Below, piece by piece: positions 41,581-50,753 of a stretch of 64,000 nucleotides of DNA. Source of the stretch: Streptomyces sp. DH41 (lineage in GTDB: Bacteria; Actinomycetota; Actinomycetes; Streptomycetales; Streptomycetaceae); assembly GCF_029813785.1 (NCBI RefSeq), contig NZ_JARVKY010000011.1, positions 62,001-126,000 on the forward strand. The letters run 5' to 3'. Below the pieces are notes generated by a model that made no database searches, was not told the DNA's origin, and was given only the letters and a program-made list of their open reading frames with translations. The position numbers were made by a program, and so were the translations under genes. Within the stretch, counting starts at the first letter, position 1, and the number at the start of each line of letters is the position of its first letter.

Positions 41581-43779
41581 TCAGACCGGGATGGGAGTCT
41601 CGTCGCGCGTCTCCGCGGCCAGTTGCCGGTTCAGCTTCTCGCCCTCGATGTCGAGGTCGGGCAAGGCTTTGTCGACGGGCCCCGGCAGCCACCAGGCGGC
41701 ACGGCCGAGCAGCGACATCACCGCCGGGACCAGCGCCATGCGAACGACGAAGGCGTCGACGACCACGCCGACGGCGAGGGCGAACCCGATGGATTTGATG
41801 ATCGGGTCGTCCATCAGGACGAAGCCCCCGAACACGGACGTCATGATGAGCGCGGCGGCCGTGACGACGCGGGCGTTGTGGCCCATGCCGCTGATCATGG
41901 CCGCCTGCGGGTCGGCGCCGTGGACGAAGTCCTCGCGCATGCGGGAGACGAGGAAGACCTCGTAGTCCATGGCGAGGCCGAACAAGATGCCGATGAGCAG
42001 GATCGGCAGGAAGCTCACCAGCGGGCCGGGGGTGTCGACGCCCACCAGGCCGGCGAGATGGCCCTCCTGGAAGATGGCGACGGTGATGCCGAAGGTCGCG
42101 CCCACGGTGAGCAGGAAGCCCAGAGCCGCCTTCAGCGGCACCAGGACCGACCGGAAGACCAACATGAGCAGCAGGACGGACAGGCCCACCACCAGGAGCA
42201 GATACACCGGCAGGGCGTCGGCGAGCTTCTGCGAGACGTCGATGCCCAGGGCGGTCGCCCCGGTGAGGGCGATGTCGGCGCCCTCGATGTCCGCGACCCG
42301 GTCACGGATGTCGTGGACGGCGTCCTCGGTGGCGACGGCGGTCGGGCCGGCCTCGGGGATGATGGCCAGCAGGGCGGTGGTGCCCTGCTCGTTCAGCTGC
42401 GGCGGGGCCACGGTCAGGATGCCGTCGGTGTCCTTGATGAGGACGGTGGCCTTTTCGGCGGCCGCCCCGGTGGACCGGGCGTCGTCACCGTTGACGACGG
42501 CGATGAGACGGCCGTTGAAGCCCTCTCCGAAGCCCTCGGACGTCAGGTCGTACGCCTCGCGTGCCGGGGTGCCCTCAGCAGCGGTACCCGCGTCCGGCAG
42601 GGCGATGCGCATGTCCTGGGCCGGGAGGGTGAGCGCGCCCAGCCCGAGGATGCCGACGACCAGGAACGGCACACGCAGCTTGGCGACGAACCGGCCCCAG
42701 GCGAAGCCGAAGCCCTCGGCAGGAGGGCCGTCCTCGGCGGCGTACCCGTCCGCGTGGCGCTGCCTGCGCGGCAGGATCTTCTTGCCGGCGAAGGAGAGGA
42801 AGGCCGGCAGCAGGGTGAGGGCGACCAGCACGGCGACGGCGACGGTGCCCGCCGCGGCCAGGCCCATCACGCTCAGAAAGGGGATGCCGACGACGGAGAG
42901 ACCGGCCAGGGCGATGACGACGGTGGCACCGGCGAAGACGACTGCGGAGCCGGCGGTGCCGGTCGCGCGTCCGGCGGCCTCCTCCGGCTTCAGACCCTCC
43001 GCGAGGTACTGGCGGTAGCGGGAGGTGATGAAGAGCGAGTAGTCGATACCGACGGCCAGGCCAAGCATCAGCGCCAGGACGGGCGCGGTGGAGGTCAGTT
43101 CGATCACACTGGTCAGGGAGAAGAGGCCGGCCATCCCTACCGCGACGCCGATCAGCGCGTTCAGCAGGGTCATGCCGGCGGCGACCAGTGAGCCGAAGGT
43201 GATGACCAGGACCACCGCGGCGACCAGGACGCCGAGCGCCTCGGTGGAGCCGATCTCCACCTCACCGCCCATGACCTCGCCGCCGTGCTCGACCCGCAGG
43301 CCCCCGGCGTCGGCGCCGACTGCCTCGTAGGCCGACTTCTGCTCGTCGGTGACCTCGTCGGCGGCCTTGTCGAACTGCACCTGGATCAGGGCGTAGCGGC
43401 CGTCCTGGGAGACCGAGCCGGTCTGGAACGGGTCCATGGCGGCGGTGACGCCGTCGATCCCGGAGGCTTCCTTCACCAGGGGCGCCACCGCGACGGGATC
43501 CAGCTTTCCGCCCTCGGGCGCGGCGAGGACGATGGTGCCGGTGGCTCCGCCGGCCTGCGGGAACTGCCGGGCGAGGTCGTCCAGCGCCCGCTGGGACTCG
43601 GTGCCCGGCATGGAGAACTTGTCGCTGGTCGGGCCCATCAGGGTGGCGGCGCCGACGCCCAGGAGGGTCAGCAGGAGCAGCCAGAAGGCGGCTATTCGGC
43701 CTCGTCTGCGGAAGGAGAACCGCCCGAGCCGGTACAGCAGAGTCGCCATGGAGGAAGAGTCTTTCCGTTGAGGGGTCAA
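41581..43779 (-). CDS. MMPL/RND-family membrane transporter
   Basis: A large (about 722-732 residue) RND-type transporter of the MmpL/YdfJ class. One N-terminal TM helix precedes an extracellular domain, then a cluster of helices with GLAVGIDYSLF, a second extracellular domain, and a second cluster with LFGLAMDYEVFLVSRMRE; the two DY motifs belong to the proton-relay repeat. Such proteins export lipids or hydrophobic compounds. Start choice is open: TTG 43779 overlaps the TetR stop as TTGA, favouring translational coupling, while ATG 43749 (MATLLYRLGRF) is the conventional N-terminus. It is the second gene of an operon with the TetR gene and ends at a strong hairpin. Confidence 0.92.
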   Translation of the reverse strand: MTPQRKDSSSMATLLYRLGRFSFRRRGRIAAFWLLLLTLLGVGAATLMGPTSDKFSMPGTESQRALDDLARQFPQAGGATGTIVLAAPEGGKLDPVAVAPLVKEASGIDGVTAAMDPFQTGSVSQDGRYALIQVQFDKAADEVTDEQKSAYEAVGADAGGLRVEHGGEVMGGEVEIGSTEALGVLVAAVVLVITFGSLVAAGMTLLNALIGVAVGMAGLFSLTSVIELTSTAPVLALMLGLAVGIDYSLFITSRYRQYLAEGLKPEEAAGRATGTAGSAVVFAGATVVIALAGLSVVGIPFLSVMGLAAAGTVAVAVLVALTLLPAFLSFAGKKILPRRQRHADGYAAEDGPPAEGFGFAWGRFVAKLRVPFLVVGILGLGALTLPAQDMRIALPDAGTAAEGTPAREAYDLTSEGFGEGFNGRLIAVVNGDDARSTGAAAEKATVLIKDTDGILTVAPPQLNEQGTTALLAIIPEAGPTAVATEDAVHDIRDRVADIEGADIALTGATALGIDVSQKLADALPVYLLLVVGLSVLLLMLVFRSVLVPLKAALGFLLTVGATFGITVAIFQEGHLAGLVGVDTPGPLVSFLPILLIGILFGLAMDYEVFLVSRMREDFVHGADPQAAMISGMGHNARVVTAAALIMTSVFGGFVLMDDPIIKSIGFALAVGVVVDAFVVRMALVPAVMSLLGRAAWWLPGPVDKALPDLDIEGEKLNRQLAAETRDETPIPV

Positions 43780-44324
43780 CTGGGGGTGTGGTCAAGCGTC
43801 CGCAGCGCACTGCGGATCATTTCGGCGCGCAGCACCTCCTCCGGCGCCACGTCGTCATCGGCGGCACTGGTGATGAAGACGGCGCCCAGCACCATCCATG
43901 CCGCCACCCGGGCCGGCGCCCGTTGGGAGCGGCCGGCCAGCGCGTCCAGCAGCCCGTCCGCCAACTCCCTGACGTTGAGGTCCTGATGGCAGGACATCTC
44001 GGCGATGTCCTCGAAGAGAAGCCGGATCTCACGGCGGAATCGCAGCGTCAGGTCGACGTATCCGACGACGGCCTCCTCCACCAGCCGGCCGCCGTCCAGC
44101 CCGGCCACCCGGTCGAGCAGCGTGGCGAGGGCGTCCCGGGCCGGGGTCAGCAGCTCGGTGAGGATCTTTTCCTTGCCGGCGAAGTGGTAGAGGAGTGACG
44201 CCTTCGAGCAGCCCGCGTCGGAGGCGATGTCCTGCAACGAGGTACCACGGAAGCCGTGCACGGCGAACAGTCGCAGTGCCGACTCCAGGATCTGACCGCG
44301 CATGGCGGAGGCGGAGCGTGCCAT
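43776..44324 (-). CDS. TetR-family transcriptional regulator
   Basis: A 182-residue regulator with an N-terminal HTH (DIASDAGCSKASLLYHFAGK) and a helical effector domain. It is the promoter-proximal gene of an operon with the MMPL transporter, overlapping it at TTGA. A perfect inverted repeat lies 12 bases upstream of its start codon, so it very likely represses both itself and the transporter. The ligand is unknown. Confidence 0.93.
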   Translation of the reverse strand: MARSASAMRGQILESALRLFAVHGFRGTSLQDIASDAGCSKASLLYHFAGKEKILTELLTPARDALATLLDRVAGLDGGRLVEEAVVGYVDLTLRFRREIRLLFEDIAEMSCHQDLNVRELADGLLDALAGRSQRAPARVAAWMVLGAVFITSAADDDVAPEEVLRAEMIRSALRTLDHTPS

Positions 44325-44336
44325 TCCCCAACCATA

Positions 44337-44372
44337 ACTGTCCGATCGGTCAGTTCTGACCGATCGGACAGT
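44337..44372. promoter_or_regulatory. Perfect palindromic TetR operator
   Basis: ACTGTCCGATCGGTCAG (44337-44353), a TT centre, then its exact reverse complement (44356-44372). The inner ACCGATCGGACAGT resembles many known TetR-family sites. Its position immediately before the TetR-MMPL operon makes autoregulation the obvious reading. Confidence 0.85.
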
Positions 44373-44449
44373 GTGTCGCTGCGGATTGCATCACTCCTGC
44401 CCGGGACCTGTACGGGAAGCGGGGCCGACTTCGTCGACCCGAGCACCGA

Positions 44450-44925
44450 AAGCGTCGCCCATCGAGGAACACGGTGCTTCGGGGCTGCTTGCCGCCGGAG
44501 CCGGCCAAGGTGCCTGCCGGCCCGTCTTCCAGGCCCTGACCGCCGAGGTGGTCGACGCCGGTCGCAGGCAGCGGGCCAACGCTGCCATGACCCTGGCGGT
44601 ACGGGTCACCACGTTCGTGGGACCCTCCCTGGCCGCGCTGCTCGCCGTCTTCCTGGACACGTGGGCGCTGCTGGTGGGCATCGGACTGCTCTGGCTGGTC
44701 TGGCTCGTCGCGACCTGCGTTCCCGGACGCGGCACACGGCCTGGGGCTGCGGAAAACACGCCGGAGCCTTCGGCCGGGACGGGCAGGGCGTCCTTTCTGG
44801 CCGAGTTTCACGGAGGGTGTCCGCAAGGCGCGCAGTCGCCCTTGGTTCTTCGCCGGTCTGGGCGCACTGGCGGCCGTCAAAGCCACCGGCTGCACCGCGA
44901 CCGGTGTCGCCCTGCCGATCCACCG
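44450..44925 (+). pseudogene. MFS transporter internal fragment
   Basis: The segment reads GAGQGACRPVFQALTAEVVD, ANAAMTLAVRVTTFVGPSLA and ALLVGIGLLWLVWLVATCVP, typical of one half of an MFS transporter. Near 44805 the frame shifts, and homology continues as GVRKARSRPWFFAGLGALAA. No start codon region or C-terminal half is present. Confidence 0.65.
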
Positions 44926-45154
44926 CGTCCCCGACATGGAACACGTCCGCCCCCAACTCGCCCGCCTGAACGATGCCGTGCGCGGCGTCGAACCGTCGCT
45001 GCCGCGTTTCCGTCTCAACGAGGGCGACATTCTGGTCCTCGACCACTACCGCTGCTGGCACGGGCGGGATGGCCGAACCGGTGAACGCAAGGAACGGTGG
45101 TTGCGCAAGCTCCCAAGCCCGGGGGCGCCCGCGGCCCTGACGCCTCTTGCTTGA
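44926..45154 (+). pseudogene. TauD/clavaminate-synthase-like dioxygenase C-terminal fragment
   Basis: In frame with the preceding MFS scrap the sequence becomes RFRLNEGDILVLDHYRCWHG then RDGRTGERKERWLRKL, the C-terminal His and Arg (2-oxoglutarate-binding) region of Fe(II)/2-oxoglutarate dioxygenases. The N-terminal HxD motif is missing. This is a chance junction of two gene fragments. Confidence 0.6.
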
Positions 45155-45412
45155 GGTGTCGGGCCGCGTACCGGGCATCCCACCGCTCCGAGATCCCCGC
45201 GTCACCGCTCCGGCCACGAGGCGAGGAGAGCGGGTAGAGCGCGTCTCGCACACCGGATACCTGGTCAGGGAGCAGAGGAGGGTCACCGCCACCGCTGACG
45301 ACGCCGCGCGGGCCTCGCCAGGGCCGTTCGGGAGCATGGTGAGGCCCATCCCCCGACGTAGTGGCCGTCGGTACTCCGAGGTCCGAGGGCGTCCGGGCGC
45401 CACGTGGTCGTG
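45155..45412. other. Intergenic, no gene seen
   Basis: Open frames here are GC-driven and resemble no family. It separates the dioxygenase scrap from the sigma-factor scrap. Confidence 0.5.
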
Positions 45413-45645
45413 GTCAGGCGGCCGCCCCCGGCGGTTGGGCCCGCTCGGCGTCGTACAGGTCCGCATCAGGGAAGCGCGGGCCGGCCCTGGCGACACGGGA
45501 ACGGGCGGACCCGGACGGGCATTCGCTGAGCACGGCCGCCTCCGCATGAGGAAGGCCGCCGAGTTGGGTGAGGACGAACGCCTCTCGGCGCTCCTCGGGC
45601 AGCGCGGCCAGCGGCCCGCTTCCCTCGGCACGCGGTGGTTGCAGG
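45413..45645 (-). pseudogene. ECF sigma factor, region 4 fragment
   Basis: The minus strand reads LAALPEERREAFVLTQLGGL followed by HAEAAVLSECPSGSARSRVA, the sigma-70 region 4 helix-turn-helix. Region 2 is absent and the frame ends at TGA (about 45413). It sits just downstream of the second HelD gene, in the same direction. Confidence 0.65.
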
Positions 45646-45710
45646 AGACGTGCGGGCGGGGGACGCTGGGCCGGGCAGGCGCCGCCCGTTGTCCGACCCT
45701 GACTCCGTTC

Positions 45711-47771
45711 CTATGCCGGCAGGTGCGGACTCGGCCGCTCGGTGTGGGTCACGGTGAGCCGGTGAAGAGCACGGGTGCAGGCGATGTAGAGCAGAGCGCA
45801 GTCGGCGGCCGATCCGTACTCGGCCGCCGACGCCTGGGCGACGATCACCGCGTCGAATTCGAGCCCCTTGGCGAGCGCGACGGGCAGGACCGTGACGTCG
45901 TGTTCGAACACGCCGCGTGAGTCGGCTGTCGCCAGGGCGATCTCGTCAAGTTTCTCGGACAACTGGCGGTGCAGGCTCTGTGCCCGCGCACGCGAGCGGG
46001 TGACGATCGCGAGGCGGCCGCTCCGTGCCGCGCGGAAGCGGCCGACTTCCTCGGCGATCCAGCCTGTCTCTGCCTCACTCGTGTCGAAGGCGAGCACCTG
46101 GGGCACGTCTCCGTGCCGGTCGATCGTCGCGACGTGGTGGCCACGGACCTTCGCGGCGAACTCCATGATCTCGGTTGTGGAGCGGTAGCTGCGGTTCAGC
46201 TCCATCACACGTGCGTCGTCGAACAGCCTCGAGAGATCGTCCAGCGTGTAGTTCTCGGTGTTGCCGAGCGCCTGGCCGACGTCGCCGAGAACCGTCATGT
46301 CGCAGGGGAAGATCTGCCGCAGCACCGCGTACTGCGTCGGGGAGTGGTCCTGCATCTCGTCGATCACGAGGTGTTGGATCTGCTCGTGGACGTCCGGTCC
46401 GTCGAACTTTCCCGCGACGAACAGAAAGGGGTAGACGTCAGCCCACTCCAGGGTGCCCGCCGCCGGCGCCCGGAACGTCGTCGGGGCGTCGTCGCGGCGG
46501 AAGAGCCCGCGGTACAGGGCCCGCGCACTCTTGACCGACAGCATGGCGGTGAGCGCTTTCGTCACCTCCCCGGCCCGCGGGTGGGACACGGCGAAGGGCC
46601 GGTCCACGCGGTCCCGTTGGCAGATGTACTCGGCCATCATGCGAAGGCGAGTCCTGACCGGCAGCGAGGGCATGCGCTCGTAACGCTCGCGTAGTTCCTC
46701 GGCGTCGACACGGCATCCCTCGACACGCAGCTCACGGGGTTCGAAACAGCACAAGACGGCTTCGGCAGCGGCCTGTTCCAACCACCGGTGGAACGAAAGC
46801 GTTGCCTTGGACAGGGCGCGAGCAAGGCCCGCGTCACCGACCGGTTCGGCGGAATCAACGGGTTCGATCGGATCGGTGAAGCTCAGGCGGTGACGCGCGA
46901 GCTGGGTGCGTGCGACGCCGGCGAGGTCGAGCGCGACGACCGGTTCCTCGCCCAGTTCGGGCAGTACCTCCGAGACGTACTCGGCGAAGAGTCCGTTGGG
47001 GGACACGATGGCCGTGTTCCGTGCCTTCAGCCGGCCACGTCGGCGGTACAGGAGGTAGGCGATGCGGTGCAGCGCGATGGAGGTCTTCCCGGAGCCGGCG
47101 ACCCCCTGAATGACGAGAGTGCTGTCCGATTCGTTACGGATGATCGCGTTCTGCTCGCGTTGAATGGTCGCGATGATGGAACGCATGTGGGCGTCGGTCG
47201 TGCGCCCGATCTCTTCCAGCAGGATGTCGTCGCGGATGGTGTCCGACGTGTCGACCACGAGCCGCAGTCGCCCGTCCTCGATCTTGAGCTGGCGCTTGCG
47301 TCCGATCAGTCCGCCGATCTTTCCCGCAGGGGCCTCGTAGCTTGCCCTGCCGGGTTCGGCTTCGTAGTACATCCCGCCGAGCGGTGAACGCCAGTCCACT
47401 ACCACTGTGCCCTCGGCGTCCTGCAGCGCGTCACGTCCGATGTAATGGATCTCCGGGATGCATGTCGTGTCTGGGGTGAAGTCGAGGCGGGCGAAGTAGG
47501 GGGTGCGGCGCATGGCCTCGAGCCGCGTGCGGCGGCGCACGGCGTGAGTGCCCTCAGCATCGATATCGCGCAGGAAGAGTTCGTTCTGGTACATCTCGCC
47601 GGGATCGATCTCGCCACGGTTGTCGGCCATGTAGGACTTCACATGGCGGTAGTCGAAGTCGTGGGCCTCGAGTGCCTCGGTCAGCGATTCGATCTTGCGT
47701 TCCAGGCGGCGCAAGGTGGTGGTGAGGTGGTCGGCTTCCACCCGATGGGCATCCGACGTCTCGGTGGTCAC
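45711..47771 (-). CDS. HelD-type helicase-like ATPase (Firmicutes-like subtype)
   Basis: A 686-residue SF1 helicase relative of the RNA-polymerase-recycling HelD family. The N-terminus is a long helical hairpin (residues 10-70), followed by TVVVDWRSPLGGMYYEAEPG and KIGGLIGRKRQLKIEDG, a layout closer to Bacillus HelD than to the protein at 28642-30726. ATPase motifs are GVAGSGKTSIALHRIAYLLY (Walker A), VIDEMQDHSPTQY (DEMQD), NRSYRSTTEI, LAKGLEFDAVIV and LYIACTRALHRL. The GTG start overlaps the stop of the AraC-GNAT gene as GTGA, so translation should be coupled. Two HelD types within 20 kb is unusual. Confidence 0.87.
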   Translation of the reverse strand: MTTETSDAHRVEADHLTTTLRRLERKIESLTEALEAHDFDYRHVKSYMADNRGEIDPGEMYQNELFLRDIDAEGTHAVRRRTRLEAMRRTPYFARLDFTPDTTCIPEIHYIGRDALQDAEGTVVVDWRSPLGGMYYEAEPGRASYEAPAGKIGGLIGRKRQLKIEDGRLRLVVDTSDTIRDDILLEEIGRTTDAHMRSIIATIQREQNAIIRNESDSTLVIQGVAGSGKTSIALHRIAYLLYRRRGRLKARNTAIVSPNGLFAEYVSEVLPELGEEPVVALDLAGVARTQLARHRLSFTDPIEPVDSAEPVGDAGLARALSKATLSFHRWLEQAAAEAVLCCFEPRELRVEGCRVDAEELRERYERMPSLPVRTRLRMMAEYICQRDRVDRPFAVSHPRAGEVTKALTAMLSVKSARALYRGLFRRDDAPTTFRAPAAGTLEWADVYPFLFVAGKFDGPDVHEQIQHLVIDEMQDHSPTQYAVLRQIFPCDMTVLGDVGQALGNTENYTLDDLSRLFDDARVMELNRSYRSTTEIMEFAAKVRGHHVATIDRHGDVPQVLAFDTSEAETGWIAEEVGRFRAARSGRLAIVTRSRARAQSLHRQLSEKLDEIALATADSRGVFEHDVTVLPVALAKGLEFDAVIVAQASAAEYGSAADCALLYIACTRALHRLTVTHTERPSPHLPA

Positions 47772-48589
47772 TGTGGTGCTCCTGAGGGGTCCAGATCAAG
47801 CAGTTGTGTGGGATAGCCGAACTCCACACACAACGGGGCGGGCCGGAATCCGAGGTCGAGAAGGGCTCGGCGATGGCCGAGGTCGGCTCTGTCACCTTCC
47901 CGGAAGGTGGTGACGGACAGTTGCGGATGACGCTCCCGGGCTGCGTGCAACAGTGTGTGCAGCACGGATGACCTGCGGACCAGTGGATGCACGGCGAGAT
48001 ACTCGATGTGCCCGGTCCTCGGTTCGATGATCATCGCTGCCGCGCCCTGTCCGTCGCGGTGGGCGAGCAGCACCTGGTGTGCGTCGATCCGGCGCAGGGC
48101 CGCGGTGTGCTCTTCGACGTCGAGCATCGGCAGCATGTCGACCGCCGCCAACGAGAGGGGGAGGAGGGTGTCGGTGTCTACCCGGTCGGTGATCTCCAAG
48201 CCGTCGGCTGTGCGGCCGAGGTCCCATCCGGTCTCATGGAACCGGTACGGCAGGAGAAGCGGGAAGAACCGCTGCGCATGTCGCCAGGCTGCCGGTGGCA
48301 CGCCGTAACTCGCCGAGAAGGCGTTGGTGAATGACTGCCGCCCGCGGAATCCGTGGCGCAGGGCGACGTCGATGATCGGTTCGGACGTGTTGATCAGCGC
48401 TCGCGCCGCTTCCGTGAGCCGTCTGCGGTGGACGTACGTGTGAAGCGTGAGGCCGAAGACGCGGCGAAACGAGCGATGGAGGTGGTAGGGCGAATAGCCC
48501 ACATGGGCAGCTATACGTTCAAGGCGCAGATCAGCCCGCAGGGAACGTTCGACGAAATCGACCGTAAGGGCGTGCTCGGTCGATCGCAT
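47768..48589 (-). CDS. AraC-type regulator fused to a GNAT acetyltransferase domain
   Basis: The ATG at 48589 (MRSTEHALTVDFVERSL) has a GAGGAG site seven bases upstream; the longer open frame to 48700 has none, so I chose this start (273 residues). Residues about 8-105 form a double-HTH AraC domain (LERIAAHVGYSPYHLHRSFR, IIDVALRHGFRGRQSFTNAF). Residues about 150-273 resemble a GNAT fold, with the acetyl-CoA region IEPRTGHIEYLAVHPLVRRS and a C-terminal GFRPAPLCVEFGYP. It precedes and is translationally coupled to the HelD gene. It may sense or acetylate a compound, or RNA polymerase, that HelD deals with; that is inference. Confidence 0.8.
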   Translation of the reverse strand: MRSTEHALTVDFVERSLRADLRLERIAAHVGYSPYHLHRSFRRVFGLTLHTYVHRRRLTEAARALINTSEPIIDVALRHGFRGRQSFTNAFSASYGVPPAAWRHAQRFFPLLLPYRFHETGWDLGRTADGLEITDRVDTDTLLPLSLAAVDMLPMLDVEEHTAALRRIDAHQVLLAHRDGQGAAAMIIEPRTGHIEYLAVHPLVRRSSVLHTLLHAARERHPQLSVTTFREGDRADLGHRRALLDLGFRPAPLCVEFGYPTQLLDLDPSGAPQ

Positions 48590-49419
48590 TGTCTCCTCAC
48601 AGTTAATTCCGCCCATATCCGGGCGTTGCCGGCAGATCGTGTGTGCCTTCAAGGCTAACCAGCGGCCGGACTGAAGGTTTACGCGATCTTGCGCAGTCAT
48701 GGCCGTGTGTGAAGGTCGACCAGCCCCACGTCACCCGCCGGCATCTCCCGCCGGGCACGGAGCCTGGGACTCCCACCAGCGTTTTCGCCTAGCCCGCCTC
48801 GCCTATCACTGCTCGCGTCGCTCGCCGAGCCGGCCTGCGCCCCCCGTATCGCAGCGGCCCACTGTCGGTGCCGGCCCGGTGCCCCAGGACGCCGCCCGGT
48901 CTGTGACGGACCGGCTGGTGGGCAAACTCCTGTCAACCCGTCCGAGCTGGCTCAGAGACCCTCCAGGCCTCGGAGTCGGCGACGCCGGCGTCTTCGAGGA
49001 ACTCCACCACACCGTGTCGCTGAAGGCGGGTACCCGAGGGTCTCGCCATGGCCGCTGCGGTGCAGGGTGACTCCCCGACCACCGAGGGCGAGGGCCGGTG
49101 CACGCCGAAAGAAGGCTCTGCAAGTGCGCTTCTGGTTCGGGGGGTTACGACCCGCTCGCCTGTCTCAGGCGGCTGCTGTCTCATGACCAGCCGTCGAGTC
49201 CGGCATCCGGCGGGCGACGCTCCAACGGTGCGGCTACGCATACGGAGACCCAAAACAAATTGGTGGAAGTGTCAAACAGAAGGCTCTACATTACTGATGT
49301 TCACGATCCACATGTTCTCAACGAGGTGTCTTCGATGACGGTCCGAGTATCGGCAGCCGACTCCGGTCGACTGTCCCCCCGCAACGCCATGACCTCATCG
49401 AACCGAAGGAACACCTCAC
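48590..49419. other. Long intergenic region with one AT-rich promoter-like patch
   Basis: No credible gene, RNA or IS homology was found in most of these 830 bases. The stretch 49250-49320 is markedly AT-richer than its surroundings (TGTCAA, then TACATT about 17 bases on) and probably holds the promoter of the methyltransferase at 49420. The left end carries the upstream region of the divergent AraC-GNAT gene. Confidence 0.45.
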
Positions 49420-50166
49420 GTGGATCTTCCACGCATCTTCACCGTTCGCGAAAGTAGCCACCGCATCCACAACCCGTTCACCCCTGGCAAGCTCGCCGCC
49501 CTGGGCCAGGCCCTGCACCTGGTACCCGGGTCACGCGTGCTCGACCTCGCCAGCGGAGCTGGCGAGATGCTGTGCACCTGGGCCCGTGACCACGGCGTCG
49601 TCGGGACCGGGGTGGACATCAGCACGGTGTTCACCGAGCAGGCCCACGCCCGCGCCGCAGAACTCGGCGTCACCGACCAGGTCACCTTCGTACACGGCGA
49701 CGCCTCCGGCTACGTCGCGGACGAACCGGTCGATCTCGCCGCGTGCGTCGGCGCCACCTGGATCGGAAACGGCGTCGCCGGAACGACCGAGCTGCTCAGC
49801 CGTAGCCTCCGCCCCGGGGGCCTGATGCTGATCGGCGAGCCGTACTGGCGGCGGACCCCTCCGGACGAGGAGACCGCCAAGGCATGCCACGCCACCGGCA
49901 TCGCCGACTTTCTGCTGCTCCCGGACCAGATCACGCAGTTCCAGGATCTCGGGTACGACGTCGTGGAAATGGTGCTGGCCGACCAGGACAGCTGGGACCG
50001 CTACACCGCGGCCCAGTGGCTCAACATGCGCCGCTGGCTCGACCGCAACATGGATGACGAACTGGCTGCCCAGGTACGGGAGGAGCTCACCACCGAGCCC
50101 GCCCGCTACGCGCGCTCCACGCGTGAGTATCTCGGCTGGGGAGTGTTCGCCCTCATGAAGCGCTGA
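49420..50166 (+). CDS. Class I SAM-dependent methyltransferase
   Basis: A 248-residue soluble methyltransferase. Motif I is SRVLDLASGAGEMLCTWARD (residues about 38-57), then GVDIS at the end of strand 2, VTFVHGDASGYV, and the post-motif strand LRPGGLMLIGEPYWR. It has the simple Rossmann-only layout of small-molecule or tRNA-modifying enzymes. The GTG start follows GAAGGAA. It stands alone between large gaps and is followed by a strong hairpin. It could act on a natural product, but nothing ties it to the PKS 21 kb away. Confidence 0.88.
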   Translation: MDLPRIFTVRESSHRIHNPFTPGKLAALGQALHLVPGSRVLDLASGAGEMLCTWARDHGVVGTGVDISTVFTEQAHARAAELGVTDQVTFVHGDASGYVADEPVDLAACVGATWIGNGVAGTTELLSRSLRPGGLMLIGEPYWRRTPPDEETAKACHATGIADFLLLPDQITQFQDLGYDVVEMVLADQDSWDRYTAAQWLNMRRWLDRNMDDELAAQVREELTTEPARYARSTREYLGWGVFALMKR

Positions 50167-50175
50167 TGCTCCCGT

Positions 50176-50210
50176 CCCGTGCGGGGCCCGGCATACGGGC
50201 CTCGCACGGG
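50176..50210 (+). terminator. Hairpin terminator after methyltransferase
   Basis: CCCGTGCGGGGCCCG (50176-50190) and CGGGCCTCGCACGGG (50196-50210) form a 15-bp stem with one G-T wobble and a 5-base loop, ten bases after the stop codon. Confidence 0.8.
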
Positions 50211-50753
50211 GCACAGCGTCACGTACCGGTGTCCGTCGCGATCTGGCTCCGAGCGTGAACCCCTGCACGCCTCAGCGGTAGAAGTCCTGGCCCCGGTGTC
50301 TGGCATTGCCGCGCCGAGTGTTCCTGGAGGACGACCCCGTGCCGGAATCGAGGAAGCGACCCGGAGCAGCATCCGGTGTGTCCGCCGGGCACGACGGTGA
50401 GGTAGTCGGCCAGCAGCAGTACGCCGAACTCACCGTCAGCAGCGAACATTCCTCACGAACTTCTGCGGGTGCGGCGTTACGATGTGCGTCATGCGCCACT
50501 GAACCTGAAGTCCCACATGCCCGGCAGCTCGCCGCTCTCTGTGATGCCGTCCCTTCGGCTCCAGTGACTCCCGGCGCTGCCCATTCGGTATCTCCGTGAC
50601 CAGGCAGGCACTCCTCGTTTCTCGGCGCTCACCCCTTTCAACGCACCTCACCCCAGGTGTGCCAGCCCGCGTTGAATCGGCTTCACGCCCTCCTGCTGCA
50701 CGCACGAGACGCCGGTCTTCCTCATCGCCAAGACACTGCAAGGAAGCCCTCTC
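50211..50753. other. Intergenic, no gene seen
   Basis: Short open frames on both strands show no family resemblance and no ribosome-binding sites. The right end should carry the promoter of the next methyltransferase. Confidence 0.45.

Noticed and set aside
44606..45631. A 341-residue minus-strand open frame
   Set aside because: It spans scraps of three different genes on both strands and has a random-looking Pro/Arg-rich translation.
48699..49070. Open frames in the long intergenic region before the first methyltransferase
   Set aside because: No start signals, no family resemblance and no conserved composition; tRNA-like folding was also looked for and not seen.
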